Source of the DNA: Bacteroidota bacterium
GTDB lineage: Bacteria > Bacteroidota > Ignavibacteria > Kapaibacteriales > UBA961
Direction: 5' to 3'
Assembly (NCBI GenBank): GCA_020852855.1
Contig: JADZAA010000024.1
Location: 1 to 59,787, forward strand
Length of the DNA stretch: 59,787 nt
The position numbers and the translations under genes are program-made. The notes under the pieces are model-generated. The model worked only from the letters and a program-made list of their open reading frames with translations, had not been told where the DNA came from and ran no database searches. Numbering within the stretch: the stretch's first letter is position 1; the number at the start of each line of letters is the position of its first letter. Of the stretch, positions 25,801-34,611 are shown piece after piece.

Positions 25801-26532
25801 CCCCGTGCGGGCGCGTGCTATCAAGTCGTCATAGGCGATGCAAAATTCGGAGAACGTCAATGTTTGCGCGTTTTTTATCGAGGGAACGACCAACATACGC
25901 GAGCCGTCTTTGCGAGTAGTATCAACGGCAAGTCCGATATTTATACTTTCGCGGCGAACGCGGGCGGGCTGCCCGTTTACCATTGCGAAAGTGTCGTTCA
26001 GGTTCGGATATTTTACCAATGCGCGGGTTATAGCCCAAGCAAAAATATGCGTATAACTTATTTTCGGACGGCGGCAACTTGCAAGAAATTTATTTATTAA
26101 GCGGCGGTTTTCTTCCAACGCTTTAACCGGTATTACGCGAAATGAAGTCGCAGTCGGAACGGTTAAGCTTTGCATCATGTTTGTCGCAATTTTAGCGGTA
26201 ATGCCGCTCATTTGCTCTACCGTATCCGTCGCCGCAGGAATATAGGCCGGAACGGGTGCAGACGATTGCTTGCTCGCTGTTTCGGTTTTTGAGATGCCGG
26301 GCGGCGCAATGGGCGCAATCGGTTGCGGCACGACGCGCTCGGGATTCGCTGCTTGCACGGCATGTTCCGCAACGGGCGGCGCAATAGGCGCACGCTGAGC
26401 TGCGGCCGAACCGTTGCCCGCAAAAGGATTGTTTACGGAGAAATAAGCTCGCCAATCGGCAGGAACAGAGTCGGGGTCGCGCAGAAAGTCGCCGTAGAGT
26501 TCTTCGATATACGCGCTGTTGAGCGTAACCAT
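22867..26532 (-). CDS. kgd: Fused E2/E1 2-oxoglutarate dehydrogenase (Kgd/SucA type)
   Basis: A 1221-residue TCA-cycle enzyme with E1 (decarboxylase) and an E2-type acyltransferase domain in one chain, as in mycobacterial Kgd. Residues 1-40 are the E1 N-terminal segment (YIEELYGDFLRDP, SVPADWRAYF). A Pro/Ala linker (about 40-110) follows, then the E2 catalytic core (about 120-350) with SYTHIFAWAI, SLTNPGTIGT and TYDHRIIQGAESGEFL near 314, where the usual HRxxDG reads HRIIQG, as I recall for actinobacterial proteins. The E1 part has MAHRGRLNVL, GDAAFAGQGVV near 645 and QIGFTT. No lipoyl domain is present, so a lipoylated partner must be supplied in trans. Start is ATG 26532. Confidence 0.93.
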   Translation of the reverse strand: MVTLNSAYIEELYGDFLRDPDSVPADWRAYFSVNNPFAGNGSAAAQRAPIAPPVAEHAVQAANPERVVPQPIAPIAPPGISKTETASKQSSAPVPAYIPAATDTVEQMSGITAKIATNMMQSLTVPTATSFRVIPVKALEENRRLINKFLASCRRPKISYTHIFAWAITRALVKYPNLNDTFAMVNGQPARVRRESINIGLAVDTTRKDGSRMLVVPSIKNAQTLTFSEFCIAYDDLIARARTGKLTVDELTGASVSLTNPGTIGTVTSVPRLMEGQGLIMAIGAIEYPAEFQAVMPGILSTLAISKVVAVTSTYDHRIIQGAESGEFLAYIHKMILGEEKFYDQIFAQLQIHFDPARWAADKRLDPFGSQDEFGKLDKEALVAQLIHAYRVRGHMIADVNPLGLQSWHFPELDPASYGFTIWDLDREFDTGGIGGVKRATLRDIIDMLRDVYCGKIGIEYAHILEPEKRQWILNKIEPNRFKVQLSREEKIHTYRHLLEAEAFEQYLHTKYIGSKRFSVEGGETTITFLEKTLELAAAAKLNGVTLGMAHRGRLNVLANILNKPYEKIFDEFEGNFGNESFQGSGDVKYHLGVRGVFVSRLHDKIKVELAPNPSHLEAVNPVVEGIARAMNDAQGDASESKNLPILVHGDAAFAGQGVVAETLNMARLEGYKTGGTIHIVINNQIGFTTLPDDARSTPYATGIAKMLQVPILHVNGDDPEAVRACAMFAFEYRQVFGDDVVVDLLCYRKYGHNEADEPSYTQPLLYKKIRAMTPVRLKYRQQLIEEKIATAEELDGLGKEFRDELNEAFSDREIEDAKTHYRINDDSTIFTPVHTAVSAETLRMVAAKISTLPEGFHPNPKVVDVLHRRSVMLDSQTPAIDWAMGEALAFGTLLLEGKTVRMTGQDCGRGTFSHRHAVLRDYQNEETLVLLNKLSDTQAPFHIYNSPLSEEAVLGYEYGYSTINLEGLTLWEAQFGDFVNGAQVVIDQFISSGEEKWNTLSNLTMLLPHSYEGQGPEHSSARLERFLQLCAEDNMFVCYFTTPAQYYHALRRQVLAPYRKPLVIMSPKGYLRKPISVLSEFVDAPSFSEILDDVSIAEPSKIDRLLFCSGNVYFDLAAERAKLGASNVAVIRVEQLYPFHERLAAEILAKYSNARDIFWVQEEPKNMGAWSFIMPRLQPLLMVNQRFMYVGRKESASPAAGHIKKHEQEKVAFLHTAFSA

Positions 26533-26629
26533 TAGGCATTACCAATAGATGATACAAGTTTGTATGCAAAATTACGAGAAATTTATGCCAAAACCTGCAT
26601 TGCCGGAATTGGCGGTGATTTTCTGGCGT

Positions 26630-27037
26630 TTAATTGTCTTTAGCGCCTTCGGTTACCCAAGTTTTCATACCGCGCTTTTGCGATGCGTAGATACGGTCTT
26701 GGAATGAATACGAATGAGGCAGTTTCTCTTCGATAATAAGAATTAACCTGCTTTGGTCGGGCTTTCCGGCTAATATCAGTCCGGGCGACTCGTAAAATGA
26801 AGAATATGACGTAAGGCGTATTCCGGCTGCCGGTAAATCGTCGCCATGGCAACCCGAATAAGCACATGCCAAACCTAAAAACGGGCGTACTTGTTTGCTG
26901 TAGCTGACCGCCGAATCGGGAAAAACAATGTCCTGCGGATTACTTGCCAGCGAATTACCGCAAGAATTTACAGCTGCGGCCAACAGCAACACAGCCGTTG
27001 CTTTCAACAAAAGCGCACTAATAGCTTTCATCATCAT
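26630..27037 (-). CDS. Small lipoprotein with a CX4CH heme-like motif
   Basis: About 135 residues. Starts at 27037, 27034 and 27031 are all ATG (MMMKAIS) and give a lipoprotein signal with LAAAVNSC (Cys26). A longer frame to 27085 lies deep inside panB and adds residues unlike a signal peptide. The mature part has [15 protein letters not shown], where Cys58, Cys63 and His64 form CX4CH, a variant of the CXXCH heme-binding motif, followed by [12 protein letters not shown], a phrase also seen in planctomycete-type cytochrome c-like domains. Heme attachment is possible but not proven. The start overlaps the end of panB by about 20 bases, so the two are probably translationally coupled. Confidence 0.65.
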   Translation of the reverse strand: MMMKAISALLLKATAVLLLAAAVNSCGNSLASNPQDIVFPDSAVSYSKQVRPFLGLACAYSGCHGDDLPAAGIRLTSYSSFYESPGLILAGKPDQSRLILIIEEKLPHSYSFQDRIYASQKRGMKTWVTEGAKDN

Positions 27038-27866
27038 TCGGGAAATTGCGCAAGCGTACATCGTCGGCATAGCGTTTTGCGGCATCGGTTACTCGGCCAT
27101 ACAAAGAATCGTACAGTCTCACGAAGCGCGGCCGGAAATCAACGCTGAGGCCAAGCATATCGGCATAGACCAATATCTGACCGTCGCATCTTGCACCCGC
27201 GCCTATGCCGATTGTGGGAATTTCTACCGAGGCGGTTACGCGTGCGGCTAATTCAGCCGGAATTTTCTCCAATACAATGGCGAACGCGCCGGCTTCTTCA
27301 AGCAATTTAGCATCGGCCAATATATTTTCGGCTTCGTTCGTTTCCTTTCCACGCACACGGTAAGTGCCGAATTGGTAAATACTTTGCGGTGTAAGTCCCA
27401 AATGCCCCATTACGGGGATACCGGCTTCTGTCATGCGCCCTACAGCATCGGCAACACGCTTGCCGCCCTCGATTTTTACCGCACCCGCGCCGGCTTCTTT
27501 CATGAGTCGCCCCGCATTGCGAAATGCCTCTTCAGGCGAAACCTGATAACTCATAAACGGCATATCCGCCACTACAAGGGCGCGACGTACACCTCTGTTC
27601 ACGGCGCGAGTGTGATAAATAATATCGTCGAGAGTAACGGGAATAGTGGTTTCGTGGCCTTGCACAACGTTGCCCAGCGAATCGCCCACGAGTATAACAT
27701 CAATGCCGGCATCGTCAAAAATTCGGGCTATCAGCGCATCGTAAGCCGTCAAAGCCGCAATAGGCTGACCTTTACGCTTCATTTTACCGAGTTGATTGGT
27801 GGTTACACGCCTTATTGGTGCGGAATGAGCGTGAATTTCACTATCGGATAAAGGCTGCTCTTCCAT
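27018..27866 (-). CDS. panB: 3-methyl-2-oxobutanoate hydroxymethyltransferase
   Basis: First committed step of pantothenate (and so coenzyme A) synthesis: hydroxymethyl transfer from methylene-THF to 2-oxoisovalerate. The 282-residue TIM barrel has [11 protein letters not shown], the metal-binding [28 protein letters not shown] and EKIPAELA, which contains the catalytic Glu. I place the start at 27866 because the promoter element at 27906-27913 lies downstream of the more distal ATG at 27920. No other pan gene is present. The last bases overlap the small lipoprotein gene. Confidence 0.95.
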   Translation of the reverse strand: MEEQPLSDSEIHAHSAPIRRVTTNQLGKMKRKGQPIAALTAYDALIARIFDDAGIDVILVGDSLGNVVQGHETTIPVTLDDIIYHTRAVNRGVRRALVVADMPFMSYQVSPEEAFRNAGRLMKEAGAGAVKIEGGKRVADAVGRMTEAGIPVMGHLGLTPQSIYQFGTYRVRGKETNEAENILADAKLLEEAGAFAIVLEKIPAELAARVTASVEIPTIGIGAGARCDGQILVYADMLGLSVDFRPRFVRLYDSLYGRVTDAAKRYADDVRLRNFPNDDESY

Positions 27867-27905
27867 AGTCGCCTGCGCATTTCTCAAAAGATTACTAAAT
27901 TTTCC

Positions 27906-27913
27906 GCAAAGAT
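27906..27913 (-). promoter_or_regulatory. TATCTTTG -7 element of panB
   Basis: CAAAGATA on the plus strand reads TATCTTTG on the minus strand, 40 bases upstream of the ATG at 27866 and inside the alternative frame to 27920. It supports the shorter panB start. No clear -33 element is seen. A small hairpin (GTAAAG, CGAA loop, CTTTAC at 27952-27967) lies further upstream, of unknown role. Confidence 0.55.
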
Positions 27914-28087
27914 ACGACAACCCGAACTAATCAGCCTAAACGCAACACGCCTGTAAAGCGAACTTTACGATAAAATGAATATATTAAGCCGTTTCATCTT
28001 TTCAGTCGCATAAATTACCCTAAAAAAAGAAGTAAATCCGTCTAAGCACCGCATCGGGCGGCAAGCCGACAATATGCAGCATAGCAA

Positions 28088-28582
28088 TTGAATTATAGCA
28101 ACAAAAAAAATCTCGCAATAATAGGAACTATCGTTTTCCTTGCCGTAGCCACCATAAATATTCGGGCGGCCGACGATATTCCGACATCCGGTATTACGGC
28201 CGGCGTTCTGCACGGCAATTATTTATATGCCGAGGCGGGCTATTCCTACGGTGCGAAAATCCACTGGCCTAAAACTTCGCTTATTAAAGGGTACGGGGTT
28301 TTTACTCTGGGAGCAGAAACCGGCAGACCGGACGGACGTTTCGTAATAGCACCCAAAATTACTTTTACAATGAATTTATTTGTTTCGTTCGGTGCAAGTG
28401 TTATCTATTACACGGACTTCAATATTGGTGCTTTACGTTTTAGACCGGAAATCGGCGTTGGAATGTTCGGAGTGAGATTAGTCTACGGGCGCAATCTGAC
28501 TATGGCCAATTATGAATTTCCGGGACTGAATACGAATAATTTTATGTTTGCCGTCTATTTACCCGTTTTCGACGCTAAATAA
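28088..28582 (+). CDS. Predicted exported beta-barrel-like protein, TTG start
   Basis: A 164-residue protein of unrecognised family. It begins with a TTG codon (no in-frame ATG before the mature part), then a signal peptide (NKKNLAIIGTIVFLAVATINIRA) with cleavage about residue 28. The rest alternates aromatic and small residues (GNYLYAEAGYSYG, FTMNLFVSFGASVIYY, FMFAVYLPVF), as in outer-membrane or porin-like beta strands. The chain is too short for a full large barrel; an 8-strand barrel is possible. It is 30 bases ahead of the flippase gene, so they may be co-transcribed. Confidence 0.6.
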   Translation: MNYSNKKNLAIIGTIVFLAVATINIRAADDIPTSGITAGVLHGNYLYAEAGYSYGAKIHWPKTSLIKGYGVFTLGAETGRPDGRFVIAPKITFTMNLFVSFGASVIYYTDFNIGALRFRPEIGVGMFGVRLVYGRNLTMANYEFPGLNTNNFMFAVYLPVFDAK

Positions 28583-28612
28583 CGGGTATAAAATAATTTA
28601 ACGCTGAACTGC

Positions 28613-30064
28613 ATGAGCGGAAAACTGCGAACGCTTGCCTCCGATACTTTGATTTACGGACTTGCCACGATTGTCGGGCGGTTTTTAACTTTTCTTTTAA
28701 CGCCTCTTTACACCAATTTTCTGCCTTCGAAAGAAGAATTCGGGGCGGTTGCCTATCTTTACTCAATTCTCGGATTTGTCAATATACTTTACGGTTTCGG
28801 TGCGGATTCCGCATTTCTGCGTTTTTTTTCTCCCGACGATGAACGACGCTCGCGCATGGTGTTCACTATGTCGTTCGGAATAACGGCTACTGCAGGCATT
28901 CTCGGCACAATGTTGTGTTTTGCTTTTGCAAGTCCTGTTTCGGAAGTGTTGTTTGCCCGTACCGATTACGCACCTTTAATTCGCATAGCCTCGCTGATGC
29001 CGTTTTTCGATGCTGTTGTTATCGTACCTTACGCTTACCTGCGAATGAAGCGTCGCGCACGCCGTTTCGCACTTTTGAAACTGGCCGCAATTATTGTGAA
29101 CGTAGCAGCAAATTGGTTTTTTCTGGTAAAATTACATCAAGGAATTACGGGTGTAGTATGGGCGGGGACGCTTGCTTCGGCAATAGCGGCTACGATGATT
29201 ATCTCCGAATTACTACAAAATTTACGTCCGCATTTTGATAAAAAATTATTCGGCGAGATGTTGCGATTTTCATTGCCCACCATTCCGTCGTCTTTCTCTT
29301 CGATGATGCTGCAAGTAGCCGACCGTCCTATAATGATGATGTTGGCCGGCGGTGCCGCCGTAGGAATGTATCAGGCCAACTATCGTTTGGGTATACCGAT
29401 GATGCTTGCGGTTTTGGTATTTGAATATGCTTGGAAGCCATTTTATTTAAGTCATCGTAACGATGCAGACATAGGTTCTTTGCTTTCCCGTGCTTTGGTA
29501 TATTTTTCGGCCGTTTGCGGTGCGATTTTTTTAGCCGGTTCTTTACTCATCGAATTTATAGTTCAAATTCCTTTTCCGGGCGGAAAACTTATCAATCCTG
29601 CTTATTGGAGCGGTCTCGGAATAGTCCCGATAGTACTTGCCGGATATTATTTCAACGGTGTATTCACTCATCTTTCGGCAGCTTTTCACATTACAAAGCG
29701 TACAGGCTACCTGCCCATGGCCACGGCGGCGGCGGCGGCGGCCAATATAGCTTTAAACTTTATTTTAATTCCCGTTTTCGGTATTGCCGGAGGTGCCTGG
29801 GCTACTTTCGGCGCATACTTGCTGAGTGCAATAACAGCCAAATACTATGCAAAAAAAATCTATCCCGTGCGCTATGATTGGAAGCGCGTAGTGCTTATAG
29901 CGACGATAACTATTATACTGTATATTGCGGGCTTGTGGACGCATAATCTTTGGTTGCGATTGGGAGTTATCGCTGTTTATGTGCCGTTGCTGATTGTATT
30001 CGGTATCTTATCTCGGCAAACATTTGCCGCTTTTGCAACTAAATTCTTAAGGCGTAAAAAGTAG
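28613..30064 (+). CDS. Polysaccharide/oligosaccharide flippase (MOP superfamily)
   Basis: Membrane protein of 483 residues with about 14 predicted helices, of the Wzx-type group of the multidrug/oligosaccharidyl-lipid/polysaccharide superfamily. The N-terminus (SDTLIYGLATIVGRFLTFLLTPLYT) and FGADSAFLRFF are typical of this group, as is the middle part FSLPTIPSSFSSMMLQVADRPIMM. It should flip lipid-linked sugars across the inner membrane for surface polysaccharide. A run of alanine codons (about residues 371-377) comes from a GCG/GGC repeat. No glycosyltransferase genes adjoin, so the substrate is unknown. Confidence 0.85.
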   Translation: MSGKLRTLASDTLIYGLATIVGRFLTFLLTPLYTNFLPSKEEFGAVAYLYSILGFVNILYGFGADSAFLRFFSPDDERRSRMVFTMSFGITATAGILGTMLCFAFASPVSEVLFARTDYAPLIRIASLMPFFDAVVIVPYAYLRMKRRARRFALLKLAAIIVNVAANWFFLVKLHQGITGVVWAGTLASAIAATMIISELLQNLRPHFDKKLFGEMLRFSLPTIPSSFSSMMLQVADRPIMMMLAGGAAVGMYQANYRLGIPMMLAVLVFEYAWKPFYLSHRNDADIGSLLSRALVYFSAVCGAIFLAGSLLIEFIVQIPFPGGKLINPAYWSGLGIVPIVLAGYYFNGVFTHLSAAFHITKRTGYLPMATAAAAAANIALNFILIPVFGIAGGAWATFGAYLLSAITAKYYAKKIYPVRYDWKRVVLIATITIILYIAGLWTHNLWLRLGVIAVYVPLLIVFGILSRQTFAAFATKFLRRKK

Positions 30065-30157
30065 TTTGCATGGGGGGAGCGGCGTATATTTGTTTTTGCA
30101 CCATTCGGGAGTTCGCATAAACAAGGCGGCGGCGGATTCTTAATTTAACAAGCCGTA

Positions 30158-32230
30158 TCATTCTGCGGCTTCGGTTTGTCGTGAGGCGCGTGCTACAAGC
30201 ATTTCGGCTATCGCGCATAGCAATGCAGCAACTATGCAGGCTTTCCATAGCTCGGAACCTACTCGCGCACGGGCTACGCTTTCGGCTACGGTTGCCGTTT
30301 CCGATATTATTTCTATCGGAGTTTTTTCTGAAACAAAAGAGCTTGTCAAACTCTGCAACTCTGATTTTGCCGCAAACGATAAATTACCTTCGCTTGCAGG
30401 CGGATTGGCCGCAAGAGCGGCCGTCGGCTTACCGTCTTGCGCATAAATGCGATAAACGCCTTGTTGTTCGGCAGAAATCTCGACAACTGTGCCGCCGGGC
30501 AATACTGCCGCTTTACGGAAAGACTCAACTCCCGACGGGTCAACTATTTTGTAAGACTCGCCTCCAGAATAATGTTGCGGTAACGGAATATTTACCCGTT
30601 CGCCTACGGTAACTTGCCTGCTGAAAGATTCGCGTATTGCCGTGTATGATATTGCACGTACAACAATCGCCGGAAATATTCCTGTCAATGGAAAATTGCC
30701 CCACGAAACTTCCGGTGAAACTGCGCAAGTAAGCAAACGGCCGCTACCCAAACGCTGTTCGGCAAGAAATGCTCCTCCGTTCATTGAAATTAAAGATTGT
30801 CCGCCGATAACAGGCATTGCTTTCAGTATGTCGGGCGATTCTGCCGGACGGTTGGCTTCGGTAGAACCTTTGAATACCCCTTCGAATAGCGGATGCAATT
30901 TGTCTATAGAAATAAATTGCGCCGGTTGCGTCAGTGCAAAATTTTGGAGTTCGCCTCCGGAAAGTCCGAATGTTGAATAAACAGCCGTATTGTTTTCATT
31001 GGCGAATATCAATGCGCCGCCGCCGCCGCGAACGAAGCCGTCAATGCGCGAAGCATCGGAAGCCGTTATTTCGCAATTTGTTATTATTACATCATAATTT
31101 TGCAGCGCAGTGCCGCCAAGGGCTGCGGGCGGAAATTTTTCGATTTCGGCCGTAACATTTTGAGTTGCAAGAAGAAGCGACAAAAAACGCGAGTGTGATT
31201 CGTCGCCGAATAAAGCCACACGTGGTTTATCGGCTATGATAAATCCGAAAAACCGCTTATTATCCGGCTCAAGAGCATCATTTTCAATCTCTATCGCCGC
31301 TTGTATAATTCCCGACTTATGAGGCGCGGCGGCTAAAGCGACTGCACGAGATTCGCCGGCAGGAATATCGGTCGTGCGTTGTGCGGCACGTTGCCCGTCG
31401 AAAGTTAATCCGACTGCAACTCCTTTTGCGTCGCGCTTGCCGGAATTTCGTATAATTGCTTCAACCTCAACGGGTTTGCCGAGAGCAAAGAATCGGCTGA
31501 TAACATTCGCCGAATCCACGGTCAAATTTATATCGGCTATTTCCGAACTGCCGACAGGAACAACAAAGACAGCGGCGGCATTATCCAACGACCGCAAAGA
31601 ATCGCCTTGTTTGCGAACGAAAATATTGCGTTGCGCATCGGTTATAACATACACTTCTTTATTAAGATTAGCCGATGATTGCAGAATTTTTTGAGATGTT
31701 CGCAATCCGTCCTCTAACGAAGCCGGTGCATATCCAATCTTTAAACCTTCAATTTCGTTACGCAACATCTGGAAATTTCGCGAAAATGTTGTCTTTCGCT
31801 CGGACGATGTGCCGGCAAGCGTAACTACGGCCGCCTCGTCGCCGTCTTTTAGTGCAGATAAAACCGATAGTGCGGCAGTTTTTGCTTGTTTCAAACGATT
31901 GCCGCCGCCGTCGGAAGCATCCATACTGAAGGAATTATCCAATAAAATTACCACACTTGATTTTATATGCGTTCCAAGCGCAGGCAATGCGGTTTTTACC
32001 GTAGGGCGTGCAAAAGCAAGCACTGCAAATATCACAATCAACATTCGCAGAATAAGAAGAATAATGCGCTTCAGCTTAAGACGGCGTATCTTTGTTTTTT
32101 GCAATTCTTTCAGGAAACGCAAGGTGCTGAATTCCGTAACGCGCAGTTTCCGTAAATTCAACAAATGCAACAAAAGCGGTATGGATGCAGCCGCAAGTCC
32201 TAAAAGAACCAATGGATTGAGAAAGGTCAT
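30158..32230 (-). CDS. BatA/von Willebrand factor A domain membrane protein
   Basis: A 690-residue membrane-anchored protein. The N-terminal BatA segment (FLNPLVLLGLAAASIPLLLHLLNLR) has a membrane helix, with a second at about 55-75 (IILLILRMLIVIFAVLAFARP). The VWA domain (about 92-260) has a complete metal site start, Asp98-x-Ser100-x-Ser102 in LLDNSFSMD. A CARDB-like Ig part (about 255-350) and a glutamine-amidotransferase-like fold (about 360-520, YDVIITNCE) follow, with a C-terminal helix near 665-685. Such proteins take part in the Bat aerotolerance/MoxR-linked complexes in Bacteroidota. MoxR itself is not in the window. It converges with the flippase gene. Confidence 0.8.
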   Translation of the reverse strand: MTFLNPLVLLGLAAASIPLLLHLLNLRKLRVTEFSTLRFLKELQKTKIRRLKLKRIILLILRMLIVIFAVLAFARPTVKTALPALGTHIKSSVVILLDNSFSMDASDGGGNRLKQAKTAALSVLSALKDGDEAAVVTLAGTSSERKTTFSRNFQMLRNEIEGLKIGYAPASLEDGLRTSQKILQSSANLNKEVYVITDAQRNIFVRKQGDSLRSLDNAAAVFVVPVGSSEIADINLTVDSANVISRFFALGKPVEVEAIIRNSGKRDAKGVAVGLTFDGQRAAQRTTDIPAGESRAVALAAAPHKSGIIQAAIEIENDALEPDNKRFFGFIIADKPRVALFGDESHSRFLSLLLATQNVTAEIEKFPPAALGGTALQNYDVIITNCEITASDASRIDGFVRGGGGALIFANENNTAVYSTFGLSGGELQNFALTQPAQFISIDKLHPLFEGVFKGSTEANRPAESPDILKAMPVIGGQSLISMNGGAFLAEQRLGSGRLLTCAVSPEVSWGNFPLTGIFPAIVVRAISYTAIRESFSRQVTVGERVNIPLPQHYSGGESYKIVDPSGVESFRKAAVLPGGTVVEISAEQQGVYRIYAQDGKPTAALAANPPASEGNLSFAAKSELQSLTSSFVSEKTPIEIISETATVAESVARARVGSELWKACIVAALLCAIAEMLVARASRQTEAAE

Positions 32231-32318
32231 GATTTATTTGAGCGCGTCCGTTTTCTGTGTTTGTATTTTGGTGTTTTGTTGATGTTTTTTATTAGAGAAA
32301 GACAATTAGAAATATCCG

Positions 32319-33149
32319 CTAATTTAAGATTGCCAATTTTGCGGTTGCCGCATAGAGAATTATCGAGCTTGCAGCCGCCACGTTAAGCGAGTGAACCGAC
32401 GGCGTAACCGGAATTGCCGTAACTGCATTGCATATAGCCAGCGTTTCGGCAGATATGCCCTTGTCTTCGCTGCCGAAAAGAATCAAAGTTCTTTCTTTCC
32501 ATGCTATGGCATCGGGCGGAACTGCATTTTCTAAGGTTTCCGCAGCAATAATCTGCGGTACTCTTTCTGTAGATATTTTTGTCAAAGCATCCGGAAACGA
32601 TTCCACGCGGCATATATGCAACAGAAGAGTTGCACCCATAGATACACGCATTGCTCGCCGCAAGTAAGGGCTGCAAGTCGCTTCGTCAATAATTAAAGAA
32701 CGGAAGCCCAATCCCGCGCAATTTCTGGCTATTATGCCGACATTTTCGGGATTTATCACGCCGCAAAGCCCTATAGCCGGAAACTCTATTTTGTCGAACG
32801 GTACAAAAGCAGGACGAACGCCAACAGCCATTACGCCCGAATGATGGCGGAATCCGGTTATATTTTCCATTACTTCGGCACTGGCCGCAAGCAATGTGCC
32901 TTCGGGTAAATTTCTCGCCGCTATCTGTTCGCCGTATAATTCGTAAAATTCCGGCAAAGCGAATATAGAACGAATTCCGGCCGTACTGCGCAACAATGTT
33001 TCAACTACTCTTTTACCGTCGGCTATAAAAGTGGCATCGCTGTTATGGCTATCTGCATTGCGCAATGTCATAACGCGATACGGAGCAATCCTCGCGTCGT
33101 AAATATCTGTAATTTCGGTTAAATAAAATCCATTCGGAGTTTTATTCAT
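32319..33149 (-). CDS. SpoU/TrmH-family RNA 2'-O-ribose methyltransferase
   Basis: SAM-dependent knotted (SPOUT) RNA methylase of 276 residues. The three catalytic knots are clear: GVINPENVGIIARNC (motif 1), LILFGSEDKGIS (motif 2) and PSVHSLNVAAASSIILY (motif 3). An N-terminal substrate-binding part (about 1-110) is of the L30e-like type. Whether the target is 23S rRNA or tRNA cannot be said. The gene is 88 bases upstream of the BatA-like gene on the same strand. Confidence 0.9.
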   Translation of the reverse strand: MNKTPNGFYLTEITDIYDARIAPYRVMTLRNADSHNSDATFIADGKRVVETLLRSTAGIRSIFALPEFYELYGEQIAARNLPEGTLLAASAEVMENITGFRHHSGVMAVGVRPAFVPFDKIEFPAIGLCGVINPENVGIIARNCAGLGFRSLIIDEATCSPYLRRAMRVSMGATLLLHICRVESFPDALTKISTERVPQIIAAETLENAVPPDAIAWKERTLILFGSEDKGISAETLAICNAVTAIPVTPSVHSLNVAAASSIILYAATAKLAILN

Positions 33150-33217
33150 TCTGATAATTTCGTAATCGATTTCTTGATTTTGTGTGTCAAATTAAAAGTA
33201 CAGCCGATTTTATTTTC

Positions 33218-33874
33218 CTATTTAAGCCGCGTTCCGTCCGCTTTTATATATCGGAAGCGATAATATCCTAATTCGGTTTTCGTATTAGGTTGCTCGGGGG
33301 CATCTTTGTAAATACTCAGAAACTGCACCTTGTAGTATTTATTGCTTCGCGAGCGCAATACGACGGTTTTATTAGGCTTAAATGTGCAGGCGTGATTTGG
33401 CGGCCCTGAATAGATAAAAATCGTATTGGGATATTGTAAAGTTTTGAATGCACGTCCGGCGGAAGAAGTATCGTCGCTAAGGAACAAGGATTCCTGCGGA
33501 ACTACGCTTAATTGGTCAAAAATACTGTCTATAATTGCGACTTTTGTTTTTCCGTTTGGATTTACCGTGCCGGAATTGAAATAAATTGGTCCGGTATTCA
33601 AAAACACATTAATAAAGTTACCAATACCGGAAGCAGTTGTATCATAAGGTAAATACCTTAATTTAACGTCCCAAATATCTGTATTGCTCTGCGAAGCGGG
33701 AATAATTGAATCAAGGTCAAATGAATAGTAAAGCCAACCATCTAAGGAATCCGGTTGTATATTAACTTTTAGAATTGGTGTTAGTGTTGTTGGGGGTTGT
33801 GTCGAAGTTGGTTCTTCCGAGCAAGCGGAAAGAAGCAATACACAAATCAATGCAGTTGAAACGTAGTATTTCAT
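33218..33874 (-). CDS. HmuY-like lipoprotein
   Basis: A 218-residue lipoprotein; lipobox LLSAC (Cys18). The chain has the HmuY-type plan: N-terminal WLYYSFDLDS, middle WDVKLRYLPYD, and C-terminal KYYKVQFLSIYKDAPEQ...YYRFRYIKADG. HmuY proteins bind heme at the surface of Bacteroidota in heme uptake. The heme-liganding histidines of Porphyromonas HmuY are not obvious here; I see only a single His in PNHACTFK. So heme binding is uncertain, and the family label rests on pattern recognition. It lies downstream of a respiratory cluster. Confidence 0.6.
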   Translation of the reverse strand: MKYYVSTALICVLLLSACSEEPTSTQPPTTLTPILKVNIQPDSLDGWLYYSFDLDSIIPASQSNTDIWDVKLRYLPYDTTASGIGNFINVFLNTGPIYFNSGTVNPNGKTKVAIIDSIFDQLSVVPQESLFLSDDTSSAGRAFKTLQYPNTIFIYSGPPNHACTFKPNKTVVLRSRSNKYYKVQFLSIYKDAPEQPNTKTELGYYRFRYIKADGTRLK

Positions 33875-34035
33875 AGAGTTAAGATATTGTTTTTTAAGAA
33901 ATTAACGACAAAGAGCCAATCATGCGGCAAATTCGTTCCGACATGACGAACAGCCGAAAAAACAATTTGTAGTATACCGTAAAAACGTTGTAATATAGGG
34001 TAAAGTCGCGGAATCCTAAAAATATATCTCGAAAA

Positions 34036-34611
34036 TTATTGATTGGCTGTGATTCTGTTTTTCCGAAGCCCTCTGAAAAAAACAAAAAAAGCATATACGT
34101 ACAATGTCGAGCCTATAATAATCATCAGTTGTCCGGTCTGCCTTTGCTGCTCGATGGTGAAAGCACTGCACAGCAATAAATCGAAAACAAGCAGTACGCC
34201 GCCCGATGCCGTAATCATGGCGGCCGTCATGCCGAGAAATATAATCTTAATTTCAAGAATCGCGTTTCTTAATGCCGGAACCACAAAAAATCCGGCCGTG
34301 AGCATATTTATATGCATTACTCTGTTAAACGATGTATCTATGACCGATAAATCAACAGAGCGAGGCAACATCCAGAAAATCAAAGACGACATAATAAACA
34401 CAAGAGTCGCTATTCTCCAAGGAGCATCTAAGGTGAGTTTTTTGGAGAAGCGGTGACCGGCAATAATGCCTAAGCCGAACATGGCAGGCAACTGTAATAT
34501 TTGGTGCCGCGGCATAGTTTCCGATAACCATTCGTTTAACGGAAAAGAAATTAGTGCGGCCGCTCCCAAAATTAATGAAAGCGTAATTATATCGTTTGAT
34601 TTTTTAAGCAC
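34036..34611 (-). CDS. Small membrane protein of the heme-copper cluster (orf1-like)
   Basis: A 191-residue protein with about five to six predicted membrane helices. Conserved-looking polar residues lie within hydrophobic segments (MPRHQILQLPAMFGLG, RVMHINMLTAGFF), which could bind metal or heme. I do not recognise a named domain with confidence; its place after SCO/SenC is that of 'orf1' in the norSY-senC-orf1 cluster of ammonia oxidisers. It overlaps the SCO gene by 25 bases, so the two are translationally coupled. It may help assemble the enzyme. Confidence 0.6.
   Translation of the reverse strand: MLKKSNDIITLSLILGAAALISFPLNEWLSETMPRHQILQLPAMFGLGIIAGHRFSKKLTLDAPWRIATLVFIMSSLIFWMLPRSVDLSVIDTSFNRVMHINMLTAGFFVVPALRNAILEIKIIFLGMTAAMITASGGVLLVFDLLLCSAFTIEQQRQTGQLMIIIGSTLYVYAFFVFFRGLRKNRITANQ

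Noticed and set aside
29722-29745. GGC/GCG trinucleotide repeat in the flippase gene as a phase-variation switch
   Set aside because: A 3-base unit cannot shift the frame; it only changes the alanine count. The same holds for the repeat at 46148-46165 in smc.
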